Part shown: positions 8,412 to 16,419 of the stretch, one piece after another | Layout: each line of letters opens with the position of its first letter | How positions within the stretch are numbered: position 1 is the stretch's first letter | Assembly (NCBI RefSeq): GCF_001573155.1 | Contig: NZ_JRWG01000008.1 | Span: 1-64,000, forward strand | DNA length: 64,000 bases | Direction of reading: 5' to 3' | DNA from: Aequorivita aquimaris | GTDB lineage: Bacteria; Bacteroidota; Bacteroidia; Flavobacteriales; Flavobacteriaceae | Made by a program: the position numbers and the translations under genes | The notes under the pieces: model-generated | What the model was told of the DNA's origin: nothing | What the model saw: the letters and a program-made list of their open reading frames with translations, nothing else | Database searches by the model: none

Positions 8412-10322
8412 ATGTCCTGGATTTTCAATGTGGTTTGGATATTAAGCCAGTTTCTTTCTACTACTTTAGTTACTCAAGCTTCCACAATCTTGACATCTTC
8501 TGCTTTAAAACCGCAGCCACCTACATTGCAATTTAAGTATTGTGATCCTGATGGCGATGGCAAAATTGAGCTGAACCTTGAACAAATATCCCAGGAAGCG
8601 CTTAATTATTATGGTTTGGATCCTAACGATCCTGAAGCTATTTTAATCTGTAATAGTGACGGTTCATACGTGAAGCTCAACAATCCTTCCCAAGAGCCTA
8701 CCTTGGAATATATATGCCAAGTGGTTGGGCCCCTTACCGATATAGCTGTAAATGATGTGGGAGATGTATTTGTAAATACCTTTCTATCTATTTATAAAAT
8801 GGATGCCACAGATTGTTCCTATAGCTCGGTCTTTCCCGTGATTTATGGTGAAGTTTTAAACTCGCTTTCTTTTGATACTGGCGGAAATATGTACTTTGGT
8901 TTTGCAGATCACAGCAAGGTTTATAGATATGATGCCGATGGCTTGACAGATCCTTATATATGGCATGATTTTGGACAGGGCAATGCGGGTGGCGATTTCG
9001 TGATGGTGGATGGCAAGCTTTACATTTCGTGGGACGACGGATCTTTTAATAGACTTTATGAGGTAACGGTAGATGCAGATTACAATTACGTTTCGCATAT
9101 AGATAAAATGGAACTTCCAGAAGGTACCTACGGGTTGGCTAGTGAATTTGGAAGTCTTTACGGCGTAACTATTGACTGGCTCTACAGAATAAAACTAGAC
9201 ACTCATACTTTTGAATCTGTAATTTATAATACCTTCGGAAACGGGGACTGGTACGGAGCAGCTGGACTACACGAAGGAATGATACTGAATGCGGCACTTT
9301 TTTCCAGTAGTTCAGATGCCAATAACAATACAAACCCTCTTCCACCCCTTTGGACCAATACCCAGAGTGGGCAACAAACTATTTATGTGCGTATTGAAAA
9401 TGAAACCACTGGGGAGTACGTAATACACCCAGTAATTATTACTGTAAATAATACTCCCCAGCTTACCCAGCCCGAAAATTTAATGCAGTGTAGCGATGAT
9501 GAAGTGAACACGTTTGACCTGCAACTTGTGGAAGATGAGCTATTGCAAAATGTTACTGAAAGTGTTGTGGTTAGCTACCATGAACTTCCAGAACACGCCG
9601 ACTCTGGAACAGACCCACTCCCAGTATTATTTGAAATGGATGTTTCGCAAAAAACTATTTATGTTAGGGTAAAAAACAGAAATAATGATTGCTATGCCGT
9701 AACGAATTTTCAATTAATTGTAAAGTCTTCTCCAGAATTGGCACCTTTGGTCACTAATAGGACAGAGCGTAGCTTGAGCCAATGCTATATAACTACAAGT
9801 GGTAGGGGTTATTTTATGCTTGATGAAATGTATCAACAAATTGTGATGGATGGTAATTCAAATTACATTTTGAAATACTATAGTTCCTTTTCAGATGCCC
9901 AAAACGGTTATAATAGAATTCCAAAGTTGTTTTATTCTGACGAAGGTAGTGTGTATGAGATTTTTGTAGCCGTGACCAATGATGATGGATGTACGTCTAT
10001 TTCAAATTTCTTTTTGGATGGCAACTGCGTAAAATACACTTTGGACTTGGGCAGTATTAATTTTCCCAACTTTTTTACTCCGAACGGAGATGGTATTCAC
10101 GACTTTTGGAATATTTATGGTGTTTCAGAAAAATTGCAGAAAGAAACAATTGTAACAATTTATGACAGATTCGGTAAAAAAATCTTCGGATTTAAACCAT
10201 ATAACATTATTGGTTGGGACGGAACTTATAATGGAAGGCCTATGCCATCCAGCGATTACTGGTTTGAAGTTGCTACACCTATAGGGGCAAGATTTACAGG
10301 GCATTTTTCCTTAAAGCGATAA
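8412..10322 (+). CDS. T9SS type B (gliding motility-associated) secreted protein
   Basis: A 636-residue protein. Residues 1-24 (MSWIFNVVWILSQFLSTTLV) are hydrophobic and can act as a signal peptide, although the usual N-terminal lysines are missing. The reading frame is open for about 75 bases upstream with no ATG, so the start is uncertain. Near the N-terminus is a calcium-binding-like loop (DPDGDGKIEL). Residues about 110-310 look like a propeller-type repeat region (DVGDVFVNTF, DTGGNMYFGF, VDGKLYISW). The end (INFPNFFTPNGDGIHDFWNI ... YDRFGKKIFG ... GWDGTYNGRPMPSSDYWF) is a textbook type B sorting domain of the kind found on SprB-like proteins. It is expected at the cell surface; its ligand is unknown. 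Confidence 0.85.
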   Translation: MSWIFNVVWILSQFLSTTLVTQASTILTSSALKPQPPTLQFKYCDPDGDGKIELNLEQISQEALNYYGLDPNDPEAILICNSDGSYVKLNNPSQEPTLEYICQVVGPLTDIAVNDVGDVFVNTFLSIYKMDATDCSYSSVFPVIYGEVLNSLSFDTGGNMYFGFADHSKVYRYDADGLTDPYIWHDFGQGNAGGDFVMVDGKLYISWDDGSFNRLYEVTVDADYNYVSHIDKMELPEGTYGLASEFGSLYGVTIDWLYRIKLDTHTFESVIYNTFGNGDWYGAAGLHEGMILNAALFSSSSDANNNTNPLPPLWTNTQSGQQTIYVRIENETTGEYVIHPVIITVNNTPQLTQPENLMQCSDDEVNTFDLQLVEDELLQNVTESVVVSYHELPEHADSGTDPLPVLFEMDVSQKTIYVRVKNRNNDCYAVTNFQLIVKSSPELAPLVTNRTERSLSQCYITTSGRGYFMLDEMYQQIVMDGNSNYILKYYSSFSDAQNGYNRIPKLFYSDEGSVYEIFVAVTNDDGCTSISNFFLDGNCVKYTLDLGSINFPNFFTPNGDGIHDFWNIYGVSEKLQKETIVTIYDRFGKKIFGFKPYNIIGWDGTYNGRPMPSSDYWFEVATPIGARFTGHFSLKR

Positions 10323-10394
10323 GCACTTTAATTTTTGGCTGTAAGTAATTAGTGAATGACTTTGAAGATTTGTTTCGAATGATTTAGAGTGTGA

Positions 10395-10898
10395 TTATTT
10401 ATATATAATATTCAAAATTTCTATTTCTCTAATTTCCTTACCCAGTTTGAATTGCAAAATGTCCCCCACATTATTCCCTGTGAGGGCAACCGCTAGGGGA
10501 GCAACGAATGCAATTTTTTGCTTCGCCACATCAGCTTCGTCAACACCAACTATCTGAAATGTTTGAGCAGAGGTGGAAGTGGAAATTTTATAGGTAACCG
10601 TGGCGCCAAAACGCACTTCATTTTTAGGTTGTTGGTTTGGTTCTAAAACTCTTGCGGAGGCAATGCGTTCGTTTAGTAAATCCAATTTGCCATTTATTAC
10701 GGCCAACTCTATGCGGCGTTGTTGCTCATGCTTGGTAGGAAGCGTGGCGCGCTCCTGTTCCAGTTGTTTGCGTTCGTTCAATAACAATTGCATTCCCGTC
10801 GGAGTTACATAATTCGTTGCTCCATTTGGCAGAGCGGCACGTGGAGGTATTATGGGTGTTTCTTCTTGGTCTCCTTCTTTTACAAATCCTCGGCTCAT
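10395..10898 (-). CDS. GreA/GreB-family transcription elongation factor-like protein
   Basis: 167 residues. Residues about 33-85 form a charged helical hairpin (LLLNERKQLEQERATLP ... RRIELAVINGKLDLLNERIASA), and residues about 95-165 give a FKBP-like C-terminal fold (VRFGATVTYKI, QTFQIVGVDEAD, VAPLAVALTGNNVGDILQF). This is the layout of Gre factors that enter the RNA polymerase secondary channel. It has a 25-residue Pro-rich N-terminal tail not found in standard GreA, and the acidic hairpin-tip pair of GreA is not obvious, so it may be an auxiliary Gre-like factor. A TATCTTTA -7-like element is at 10914-10921 (minus strand). Confidence 0.8.
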   Translation of the reverse strand: MSRGFVKEGDQEETPIIPPRAALPNGATNYVTPTGMQLLLNERKQLEQERATLPTKHEQQRRIELAVINGKLDLLNERIASARVLEPNQQPKNEVRFGATVTYKISTSTSAQTFQIVGVDEADVAKQKIAFVAPLAVALTGNNVGDILQFKLGKEIREIEILNIIYK

Positions 10899-10976
10899 AT
10901 AATCTTTTATAAATAAAGATACTTATTTTTAGATATTGAGAGTTTTTTTGATATTGTCAAAACAGATTAACATAGA

Positions 10977-11001
10977 AGAGGCTGTCTTTTAAACAGCCTC
11001 T
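10977..11001 (-). terminator. Likely terminator of the cytochrome/cupredoxin operon
   Basis: AGAGGCTGT and ACAGCCTCT pair around a 7-base loop, 21 bases beyond the stop codon at 11023. The T tract on the minus-strand side is weak. Confidence 0.55.
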
Positions 11002-11022
11002 CTCATTAAAGTTGTAATTTTT

Positions 11023-11601
11023 TTACCGTTTTATCACTTTAAAAGTTGATTGTAAATCTTCAGAAATTGCATTTATAAAATACAATCCGCTCTCTAACTG
11101 GGACATATCAATTTCAATGATATTGCCATTCGCGGGTCCCTGCGCTACAAGACTTCCCAAAGTATTGTAAATTTTATAATTGTCCAGCTTATAAAGAGAG
11201 GTTACGGTTACTTTATTTTGTACAGGATTGGGATAGAAAGAGATATTTTTTCTGAATTTATCCTCAACAGAAGCAATGTCTTCTACAGTTATCGTGCCTT
11301 CCATATTAGAGTGTACATCGCATTTATAGTCGTTTGTACCAATTTGTGTAAATGTATAAGAAAACTGGGAACCGCTGCCAGTGAGAATACCACTGTCAAA
11401 ATCTTCTTGACTGCCAGATTCACTAGTAACGGAGTGGGGCACTTCATCTGTCCAAGTCCATCTTACCGTATCGCCCGGTCCAACGGTTATGCTTACATCT
11501 CCACTGGGCACACCAACGAACCAGTCTAGGTCAAAAGTTGTTTGCGCAGTTGCCATAAATGCGGTTAGCGCCATCACAAAAAATAGTTTGATTTTTTTCA
11601 T
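11023..11601 (-). CDS. Plastocyanin/azurin-like blue copper protein with T9SS type A sorting domain
   Basis: 192 residues: signal peptide 1-19 (MKKIKLFFVMALTAFMATAQ), cupredoxin domain about 22-108, sorting domain about 118-192 (SFYPNPVQNKVTV ... LESGLYFINAI). All four type 1 copper ligands are present in the expected order: His56 (VPHSV), then Cys94, His97 and Met100 in KCDVHSNMEG. The TVRWTW segment before His56 is also typical of plastocyanin-like proteins. The T9SS domain sends it through the outer membrane, so the copper site should act at the cell surface. It is the last gene of a five-gene minus-strand operon with a cytochrome c, YceI, an OB-fold protein and a beta-barrel, suggesting it is the outermost electron carrier of that set. 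Confidence 0.9.
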   Translation of the reverse strand: MKKIKLFFVMALTAFMATAQTTFDLDWFVGVPSGDVSITVGPGDTVRWTWTDEVPHSVTSESGSQEDFDSGILTGSGSQFSYTFTQIGTNDYKCDVHSNMEGTITVEDIASVEDKFRKNISFYPNPVQNKVTVTSLYKLDNYKIYNTLGSLVAQGPANGNIIEIDMSQLESGLYFINAISEDLQSTFKVIKR

Positions 11602-11674
11602 AATATTTAGTTTTAGGTTAATATATACTCATTGTTAATTTTTATATTTCAGCGATTTTTTCTAAAAAAACTAC

Positions 11675-12562
11675 TTAAAAGACGCGGCTTATATTAAAGC
11701 CGAAGAAGAAATCGCCATCGGTCCAATCTCCCTGCCCCTGAATTATGAAACCGTCTTCAAACATTGCTTGGGCATTGGTGAAATGCATTTGGAAAACATG
11801 GCCGCCGGTTTCAATATCTACACCCACTGACAGAGGATTCTGGAAATTGGAATTTTTGTTACGGTTTAAATGGATACCATAATCTGCATTAATGCTCACA
11901 CGGTTTGAAATTTTATACCTTCCGCCCAATCCTAAGGCGTACTGATTGTTTTTTTCATCGTAGTTCAAGGTGGTTCCGTCATTTAAAGCTTTCCTGCTGC
12001 GGGTTGCCAAATTCTCGTGTATAAAAGTTGGCGCTACCAATAATGAAAATGATTCATTAAACTTTTTTGATATTAAAAGCTGAGAAGTATAAGTAAGCCT
12101 ATCTGCAAACTCGAGGTTTGGGTATTCATCCTGTCCCAGAGAAGTGTTTACGGTGATCAAATTATAACCTACTAATGTTACCGGAAAACCATCGGTTTCC
12201 TGAGCTATCAATCTGTATTTAGCGTGAATTCCATATTTTTTTTGAAAAGAACTTCGCGCAATACCAATATTCAACCAATCATTAAAACCATAAATAAATT
12301 TTAATTGTGTAACGGCATTGTCCAGTCCAAAAAAATCATCAAATCCATTTTTTACCGACCCGAACCGATGGGCCACAATAAAATAGAAGTCTTTTTTGTC
12401 AGCAAGTTTGGTAGATTCAAAATTTACCACTTTCAGACCCTTAAAAGCGGCAATTACCGTTTTGTCGATTTCTGCTTCGTTTTCCAGATCGTTCAGCAAA
12501 TCTTCTTGCGAAAAAAGACTCAGCGGAAGAAGGAACAGTAAAAAAATAATTTTTTTCATCAT
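11675..12562 (-). CDS. DUF5777-type outer membrane beta-barrel protein
   Basis: About 295 residues from the MMKKIIFLLF start at 12562; an in-frame ATG 24 bases upstream would overlap the previous gene, and the later one gives a standard signal peptide (ending SLFSQ). After a short acidic linker (EDLLNDLENEAEID), the rest alternates hydrophobic and polar residues as in an outer-membrane barrel, with the signature DFYFIVAHRFGSVKNGFDDFFGLDNA near residue 60 and a terminal Phe. This pattern matches my recollection of DUF5777 proteins. It lies between the OB-fold gene (5-base gap) and the blue copper gene and could be the conduit or scaffold that places the copper protein and cytochrome near one another. 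No function is proven. Confidence 0.78.
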   Translation of the reverse strand: MMKKIIFLLFLLPLSLFSQEDLLNDLENEAEIDKTVIAAFKGLKVVNFESTKLADKKDFYFIVAHRFGSVKNGFDDFFGLDNAVTQLKFIYGFNDWLNIGIARSSFQKKYGIHAKYRLIAQETDGFPVTLVGYNLITVNTSLGQDEYPNLEFADRLTYTSQLLISKKFNESFSLLVAPTFIHENLATRSRKALNDGTTLNYDEKNNQYALGLGGRYKISNRVSINADYGIHLNRNKNSNFQNPLSVGVDIETGGHVFQMHFTNAQAMFEDGFIIQGQGDWTDGDFFFGFNISRVF

Positions 12563-12567
12563 TAAAG

Positions 12568-12945
12568 CTATTTTATCAAGGTGCATTGATCCAGTTTTAC
12601 GATTTCAAAAAGCTCGTCATACCCAATACATCTGCCTTTGATTGCTACTTTGATATTTGCTCTCAGCTCCGGGATTTCCTCGTGAAAACTTGCATATACA
12701 CTTTCGTTAAGAGTAACTGCACCTTCTTCTATAGAGGTTATAGTTCCGGTTACGGTTATGGTTTTGTTGAGCAAACTAGCACCATCATCTGTTTTAAAAC
12801 GTTCCAACAAATAAGGGGCAGTAATTTCCAGTTGTGAGGTTTCCGATTGAATGTCCCGATGGTCTTGGTACATATAGTTATAGACCATAAAGCCACCGAT
12901 TACAACCAACAATATCAATATCAGGAATAATCTTTTCTTTTTCAT
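12568..12945 (-). CDS. Membrane-anchored OB-fold (tRNA_anti-like) protein
   Basis: 125 residues: a short Lys-rich start, one transmembrane segment (LFLILILLVVIGGFMVYNYM, residues 6-25), then a small domain with five beta-strands (KTITVTGTITSIE, AVTLNESVYASF, NIKVAIKGRCIGYDELFEIVKLDQCTL) that resembles the tRNA_anti-like OB fold found in periplasmic proteins. In this context it probably binds a ligand or partner protein rather than nucleic acid. It is 11 bases from the end of the yceI-like gene and 5 bases before the barrel gene, so co-transcribed with both. Confidence 0.7.
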   Translation of the reverse strand: MKKKRLFLILILLVVIGGFMVYNYMYQDHRDIQSETSQLEITAPYLLERFKTDDGASLLNKTITVTGTITSIEEGAVTLNESVYASFHEEIPELRANIKVAIKGRCIGYDELFEIVKLDQCTLIK

Positions 12946-12956
12946 TTGTTATCTTA

Positions 12957-13505
12957 TTATTGCTTCTGTAGTTTAAATACTGCGGAAACGTTTACCTCAT
13001 CGGCAATCTTTTTGCTTACGATGGATGGAATTTTAATATTGAATTCTTCTGGTTTTAATACAAATTGGGCAGTAACCCATACATCTTCCCCTTCTTTTGA
13101 AATCACCGCGGGCACTTCCATGGTCTTGTCAGTACCGTGAAGGTTGAAAGTTCCGTTTATAACATATTCTTTCTCTCCCGATAATTCGAAATAGTCAAAA
13201 TCTTGGATCTTGCCTTTAAAGGTAGCTTTGGGATATTTGGAGGATTCTATATAATTTTCATTAAAATGTTCTTCCATTAATGCCACTTTAAAACGAAATC
13301 CTTTCATTAGCGCAAGTGCGGCAAAATTTCCAGTGCCAGTTTCCAAAACTGCGCTTACATTGTTGTTTTCAGCCTTAACTTCCTCAAACGATGGAACGGA
13401 AGCCTCAAAGTTTATTTCTCCGGTTTTGGTTGCAAATTTTTCTTGACCAATCGCAGTTACGGCAAAGGCAAAGCAAAAAATCAATAAAACAATTATGGTT
13501 TTCAT
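12957..13505 (-). CDS. YceI-family periplasmic protein
   Basis: 182 residues from the ATG at 13505, which starts a good signal peptide (MKTIIVLLIFCFAFAVTAIGQ); an earlier ATG at 13547 would add 14 residues before it. The mature sequence follows the YceI lipocalin-like barrel: GEINFEASVPSFEEVKAEN, GFRFKVALMEEHFNENYIESSKYPKATFKG, LHGTDKTMEVPAVI, and EFNIKIPSIVSKKIADEVNVSAVF at the end. YceI relatives bind isoprenoid chains such as those of quinones (known for the family), which fits the redox setting of this operon; the ligand here is inferred only. Confidence 0.88.
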   Translation of the reverse strand: MKTIIVLLIFCFAFAVTAIGQEKFATKTGEINFEASVPSFEEVKAENNNVSAVLETGTGNFAALALMKGFRFKVALMEEHFNENYIESSKYPKATFKGKIQDFDYFELSGEKEYVINGTFNLHGTDKTMEVPAVISKEGEDVWVTAQFVLKPEEFNIKIPSIVSKKIADEVNVSAVFKLQKQ

Positions 13506-13527
13506 ATGTAGAATTATTTTATAAAAT

Positions 13528-13890
13528 CTAGTTTTCCAGCAGTCCATCTTGGTTCCACTGTATTATTAAGTCTATTTGTTGTTGGGGCAATCGTGGCCCG
13601 CCCAAGGGCATTAACCCTTGCTCGCCTTCGTTCCTGCTTATTCGGTCTATTAGGCCTCTGGTTTCAACAGCATTTTTTATTTCCGAATAATTGGTCAAAG
13701 GCATTGGCGCGCCATTTTGGGGCGGATTGCTGTGGCAGGCGGTACATACATTTTCAAAGACAAAGGCCACTTCTTGAAAGGTTACAACCTCTATGGGATC
13801 TTGTTCCTCAATCGCTACAATATCGTCATAGGTGCTGGTGGTGCAGCTTACCAACAAGGCAGAAATAAAGAAGAGGCAGTATTGTTTCAT
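13528..13890 (-). CDS. Small lipoprotein c-type cytochrome
   Basis: 120 residues. The N-terminus is a lipoprotein signal (MKQYCLFFISALLVSC, Cys16). A single haem-binding motif CTACH occupies residues 49-53, preceded by a helix (FQEVAFVFENVC). Met94 in GLMPLGGPRLP is a plausible distal haem ligand, and the final helix (QQIDLIIQWNQDGLLEN) is the usual class I cytochrome C-terminal helix. It is the first gene of the operon that continues with YceI, OB-fold, barrel and blue copper genes. As an envelope lipoprotein it could pass electrons from the periplasm or membrane to the exported copper protein. Confidence 0.88.
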   Translation of the reverse strand: MKQYCLFFISALLVSCTTSTYDDIVAIEEQDPIEVVTFQEVAFVFENVCTACHSNPPQNGAPMPLTNYSEIKNAVETRGLIDRISRNEGEQGLMPLGGPRLPQQQIDLIIQWNQDGLLEN

Positions 13891-14001
13891 AAAGCGTTTG
13901 TGTTTTTTCCGATATAGTATTAGAACATTTAAAAAAGAGAAAACCCTACTTTAAGAAGTAATTTTTTTGAAATGAACTATTGTTCCCGAAATATATCCAA
14001 A

Positions 14002-14027
14002 CAAAAAAGCCACGGAAAACCGTGGCT
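14002..14027 (-). terminator. Rho-independent terminator of the repeat-lipoprotein genes
   Basis: AGCCACGG/CCGTGGCT stem with a 4-base A loop; on the minus strand it is followed by a run of six T. It lies 26 bases after the stop of the gene ending at 14054. Confidence 0.88.
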
Positions 14028-14053
14028 CATTCGCGGGGAAATTAAACAAACAA

Positions 14054-14521
14054 CTAAATTTTTTCAAAAGTGAGAAAGTCTGTACCTCCATTGCCTCCAC
14101 TTACATCAGTGAGTTCAATTTTGGAATTAGTTACAGAAATAATATCCCAGTCATCTGAAAGTTCTTCAAAGTCTGGTGGCGAAGCAAAGAAAATATTGAA
14201 GTCGGTATTACTGGAGCCACCATCGTCATCACTGGAATTACTATCTGTTACAGACCAAGTTCCGGTGATTGTCGTGCTACCGTTTACTGCTACTAAAGAG
14301 CCGTTTTCTTTAAAAGTAAAAGTATAACCATTAAAATGGTTTGTTTCATTTTGATCAGAATCAAAGAAATAAGTTATTTTCCATGACCCATTTTGGGCGG
14401 TGTTTTGGGTCTGTTGCGCTGTAGTTTCCTGTTGCTGAGTGTTATCATCATCTTTGTCGCAGGACATTGCCAAACCTGTGTATATAAAAAAGGTGAGTAT
14501 TAATTTTGTGATAATCTTCAT
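14054..14521 (-). CDS. Single-module lipoprotein, paralogous to the modules of its neighbour
   Basis: 155 residues with a lipoprotein signal (MKIITKLILTFFIYTGLAMSC), a Gln/Thr-rich linker and one copy of a module of about 105 residues: GSWKITYFFD, NHFNGYTFTF, GTWSV, DDWDIISVT, SGGNGGTDFLTFEK. The same module occurs three times in the upstream gene. The pattern of short strands with two Trp positions suggests a lipocalin-like barrel; that is a guess from strand pattern. It is 33 bases downstream of the larger gene and ends in a strong terminator, so the two form an operon. Confidence 0.82.
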   Translation of the reverse strand: MKIITKLILTFFIYTGLAMSCDKDDDNTQQQETTAQQTQNTAQNGSWKITYFFDSDQNETNHFNGYTFTFKENGSLVAVNGSTTITGTWSVTDSNSSDDDGGSSNTDFNIFFASPPDFEELSDDWDIISVTNSKIELTDVSGGNGGTDFLTFEKI

Positions 14522-14554
14522 AGTTTAATTTTTTTTTGATTTTTATTTATGTAA

Positions 14555-16303
14555 TTAATTCTTTTTGAAAATCAAGGTGTCTTCAATTTCTCCTTGACTA
14601 TTTCGGGTAATAAAGGTTGCGGACGTTGTTGTATATTGCAATGTCTTGTATTCATCGTCATCGGCTCCATTAATGGGACTGTCCATATCAAACTCAAAAT
14701 TTAGTTCCTGTCCGGTGACGGTAACTATCCAAATTCCATAAACATACTCCGTACCATTGGTAGCATAAACGGTCTGGTTACTGTAGAAGTTAAAATCGTA
14801 CCCATTAAACTCAGACGTTTCATCGTTACCATCGTCTAAAAATTTCTCCACATACCAAGTTCCCGATTCAAGAATGTCTCGCAATTCTTGTGGGTCAAGG
14901 CCGCCACCGCCGTTTGGCTCGCGGCCAAAGGTCAGGTAGTCTGTTCCGCCGCCACCGCCACTTACATCAGAGAGACGAATAATAGTTTGTGTAGCTTCCA
15001 GCACTTTCCAATCATCGTTCAATGCCGCAAAATCACCATTTGTACTTGTCTCAAAATTCATGATGAAGTCTAGATTGCCGCTATTTACTTCGGCGGTCCA
15101 AAAACCGTTAATGGTGTTTCCACTGCTTACCGCTGTTGCTGAACCATTTCCGAAGAATGTAAATTCGTATGCATCAAAATTTGAAGTATGGTCCGTGCCG
15201 TTCTCTTCCAGTAAGTTTACATACCAGTTTCCCGTAATCAGGTTTTCAATAAAAAGGTTCAACTCGGTGTTGTTGCCGCCTGTATTTGGAGTTCGGCTAA
15301 AGGTCAAAAAGTCTGTACTACCATCGCCACTTATGTGTTTTAGGGTAATTATTTCGGCGGTTGCCTCCAGTATTTCCCAATCTTCATCAAGTTCATCTAG
15401 TGGGGCAGCTGTTCCGAAGAAAAGGTCAAATTTAAAATTATCGACAAGCGCCCAAGTTCCAGCTGTAATTACACTTGCTTTTACCGCTTGTGCCGTTCCG
15501 TCCAAAGCGAAGGTAAATTCATAACCGGCATAATTGTCAGTTTCATCATAATCATCAAAAAAGTAATCAACATACCAAACACCCGTTGTCAGATCTTCCT
15601 CAAATTGTGAAATATCTATAGGGTCATTATTTGTGTTCGTCACACAATCATCAATCAATGTTTGTAACTCTTGGTTACTGTTCGCTTCCACGGTAGTACC
15701 GTCTTCAAGAATCACCGAAATAGGAAAATCCAGACTGATGAAATCATTTGGCCCCAAATTTTGCAGAAAGATGAATAGTTCCAAATCATTATTAATGGTA
15801 ACTGTTCCTGTCTGTTGCTGATCTGAATTATAGGTGAAAAATGAAATAGGATATACAAAATCCAAACAGCCAATTTCAACATCGTTTGTGCCGCAAGTAT
15901 CGGCAAGAGCGTCAAGTTCAGCTTGGGTGTTTACCGTTATTTGGGTGTAATCAAACAGCTCCAAATTTATTGGGAAAAAGATTTCTAAAGTATCTGTATC
16001 GTTTGGAAAGAGGTTAAATATTTCTTGAATTATAGTTATATCTTCAGGAGAATTGATGGTCACCTGCTGTCCGTTGGCAATAACAGTCACTGGCAGTACC
16101 ACCGCCGTGCAGCCATTACCGTCAATAATATCGTCATAAGCGCCCGGATTTTGTGAGGTGCGCAGCAATAGCCCTGTCAGAGGTGAACTGGCTGTAATAG
16201 TCTCTTCATCTTGGGTTTCATCAATATGCTCTTCCTCCTCTTTTTGGCAAGAGAAGAGCGAAAGGCCCAAAAAGAGCACCGCGAAAAATTTGAAAAAAAA
16301 CAT
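14555..16303 (-). CDS. Repeat-built lipoprotein (2 N-terminal repeats + 3 lipocalin-like modules)
   Basis: 582 residues from the ATG at 16303, which begins a lipoprotein signal (MFFFKFFAVLFLGLSLFSC); the frame continues 12 codons further upstream but without a signal. Two related segments of about 85 residues (CTAVVLPVTVIANGQQVTI..., CLDFVYPISFFTYNSDQQQ...) both contain a FFPI/DFPI strand and end in a Cys near ELDALADTC and ELQTLIDDC. Three modules of about 105 residues then follow, starting TGVWYVDYFFDD, TGNWYVNLLEEN and SGTWYVEKFLDD; the first two end in TD(F/Y)LTF. The third is the most diverged. Divergent from the ECF sigma gene, and its leader carries GTAGGGTA, so it may belong to that sigma factor's regulon. 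Function unknown. Confidence 0.82.
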   Translation of the reverse strand: MFFFKFFAVLFLGLSLFSCQKEEEEHIDETQDEETITASSPLTGLLLRTSQNPGAYDDIIDGNGCTAVVLPVTVIANGQQVTINSPEDITIIQEIFNLFPNDTDTLEIFFPINLELFDYTQITVNTQAELDALADTCGTNDVEIGCLDFVYPISFFTYNSDQQQTGTVTINNDLELFIFLQNLGPNDFISLDFPISVILEDGTTVEANSNQELQTLIDDCVTNTNNDPIDISQFEEDLTTGVWYVDYFFDDYDETDNYAGYEFTFALDGTAQAVKASVITAGTWALVDNFKFDLFFGTAAPLDELDEDWEILEATAEIITLKHISGDGSTDFLTFSRTPNTGGNNTELNLFIENLITGNWYVNLLEENGTDHTSNFDAYEFTFFGNGSATAVSSGNTINGFWTAEVNSGNLDFIMNFETSTNGDFAALNDDWKVLEATQTIIRLSDVSGGGGGTDYLTFGREPNGGGGLDPQELRDILESGTWYVEKFLDDGNDETSEFNGYDFNFYSNQTVYATNGTEYVYGIWIVTVTGQELNFEFDMDSPINGADDDEYKTLQYTTTSATFITRNSQGEIEDTLIFKKN

Positions 16304-16359
16304 TTTATTCACATTCCGAAAGTTAGGATGTTGTACCATAATAACAAATAAAGAAAAAA

Positions 16360-16373
16360 CTACCCTACCCTAC
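16360..16373 (-). promoter_or_regulatory. GTAGGGTA-type motif upstream of the repeat-lipoprotein operon
   Basis: Reading on the minus strand this is GTAGGGTAGGGTAG, about 57 bases before the lipoprotein start at 16303. A matching GGTAGGGTAA lies at 16941-16950 on the plus strand, about 39 bases before fecR. Both point toward the gene they precede, which is what a promoter element for the intervening ECF sigma factor would do. This is inference from position and sequence identity. Confidence 0.45.
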
Positions 16374-16392
16374 AAGTGGAAATATTTTTAAA

Positions 16393-16400
16393 TATATTTG
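16393..16400 (+). promoter_or_regulatory. -7 element TATATTTG of the ECF sigma gene
   Basis: An exact match to the Bacteroidota housekeeping consensus TAnnTTTG, 19 bases before the ATG at 16420. It suggests the sigma gene itself is read by the primary sigma factor. Confidence 0.5.
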
Positions 16401-16419
16401 AAAACCATCAATCTCATGT

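Noticed and set aside
8324-8536. A 70-codon frame ahead of the T9SS type B gene, considered as a frameshifted true N-terminus
   Set aside because: It overlaps the real gene in another frame, lacks a signal peptide, and no single-base shift gives a convincing joined N-terminus.
15060-15524. A 154-codon plus-strand frame within the repeat lipoprotein
   Set aside because: Antisense to the repeats, with no independent coding signal.
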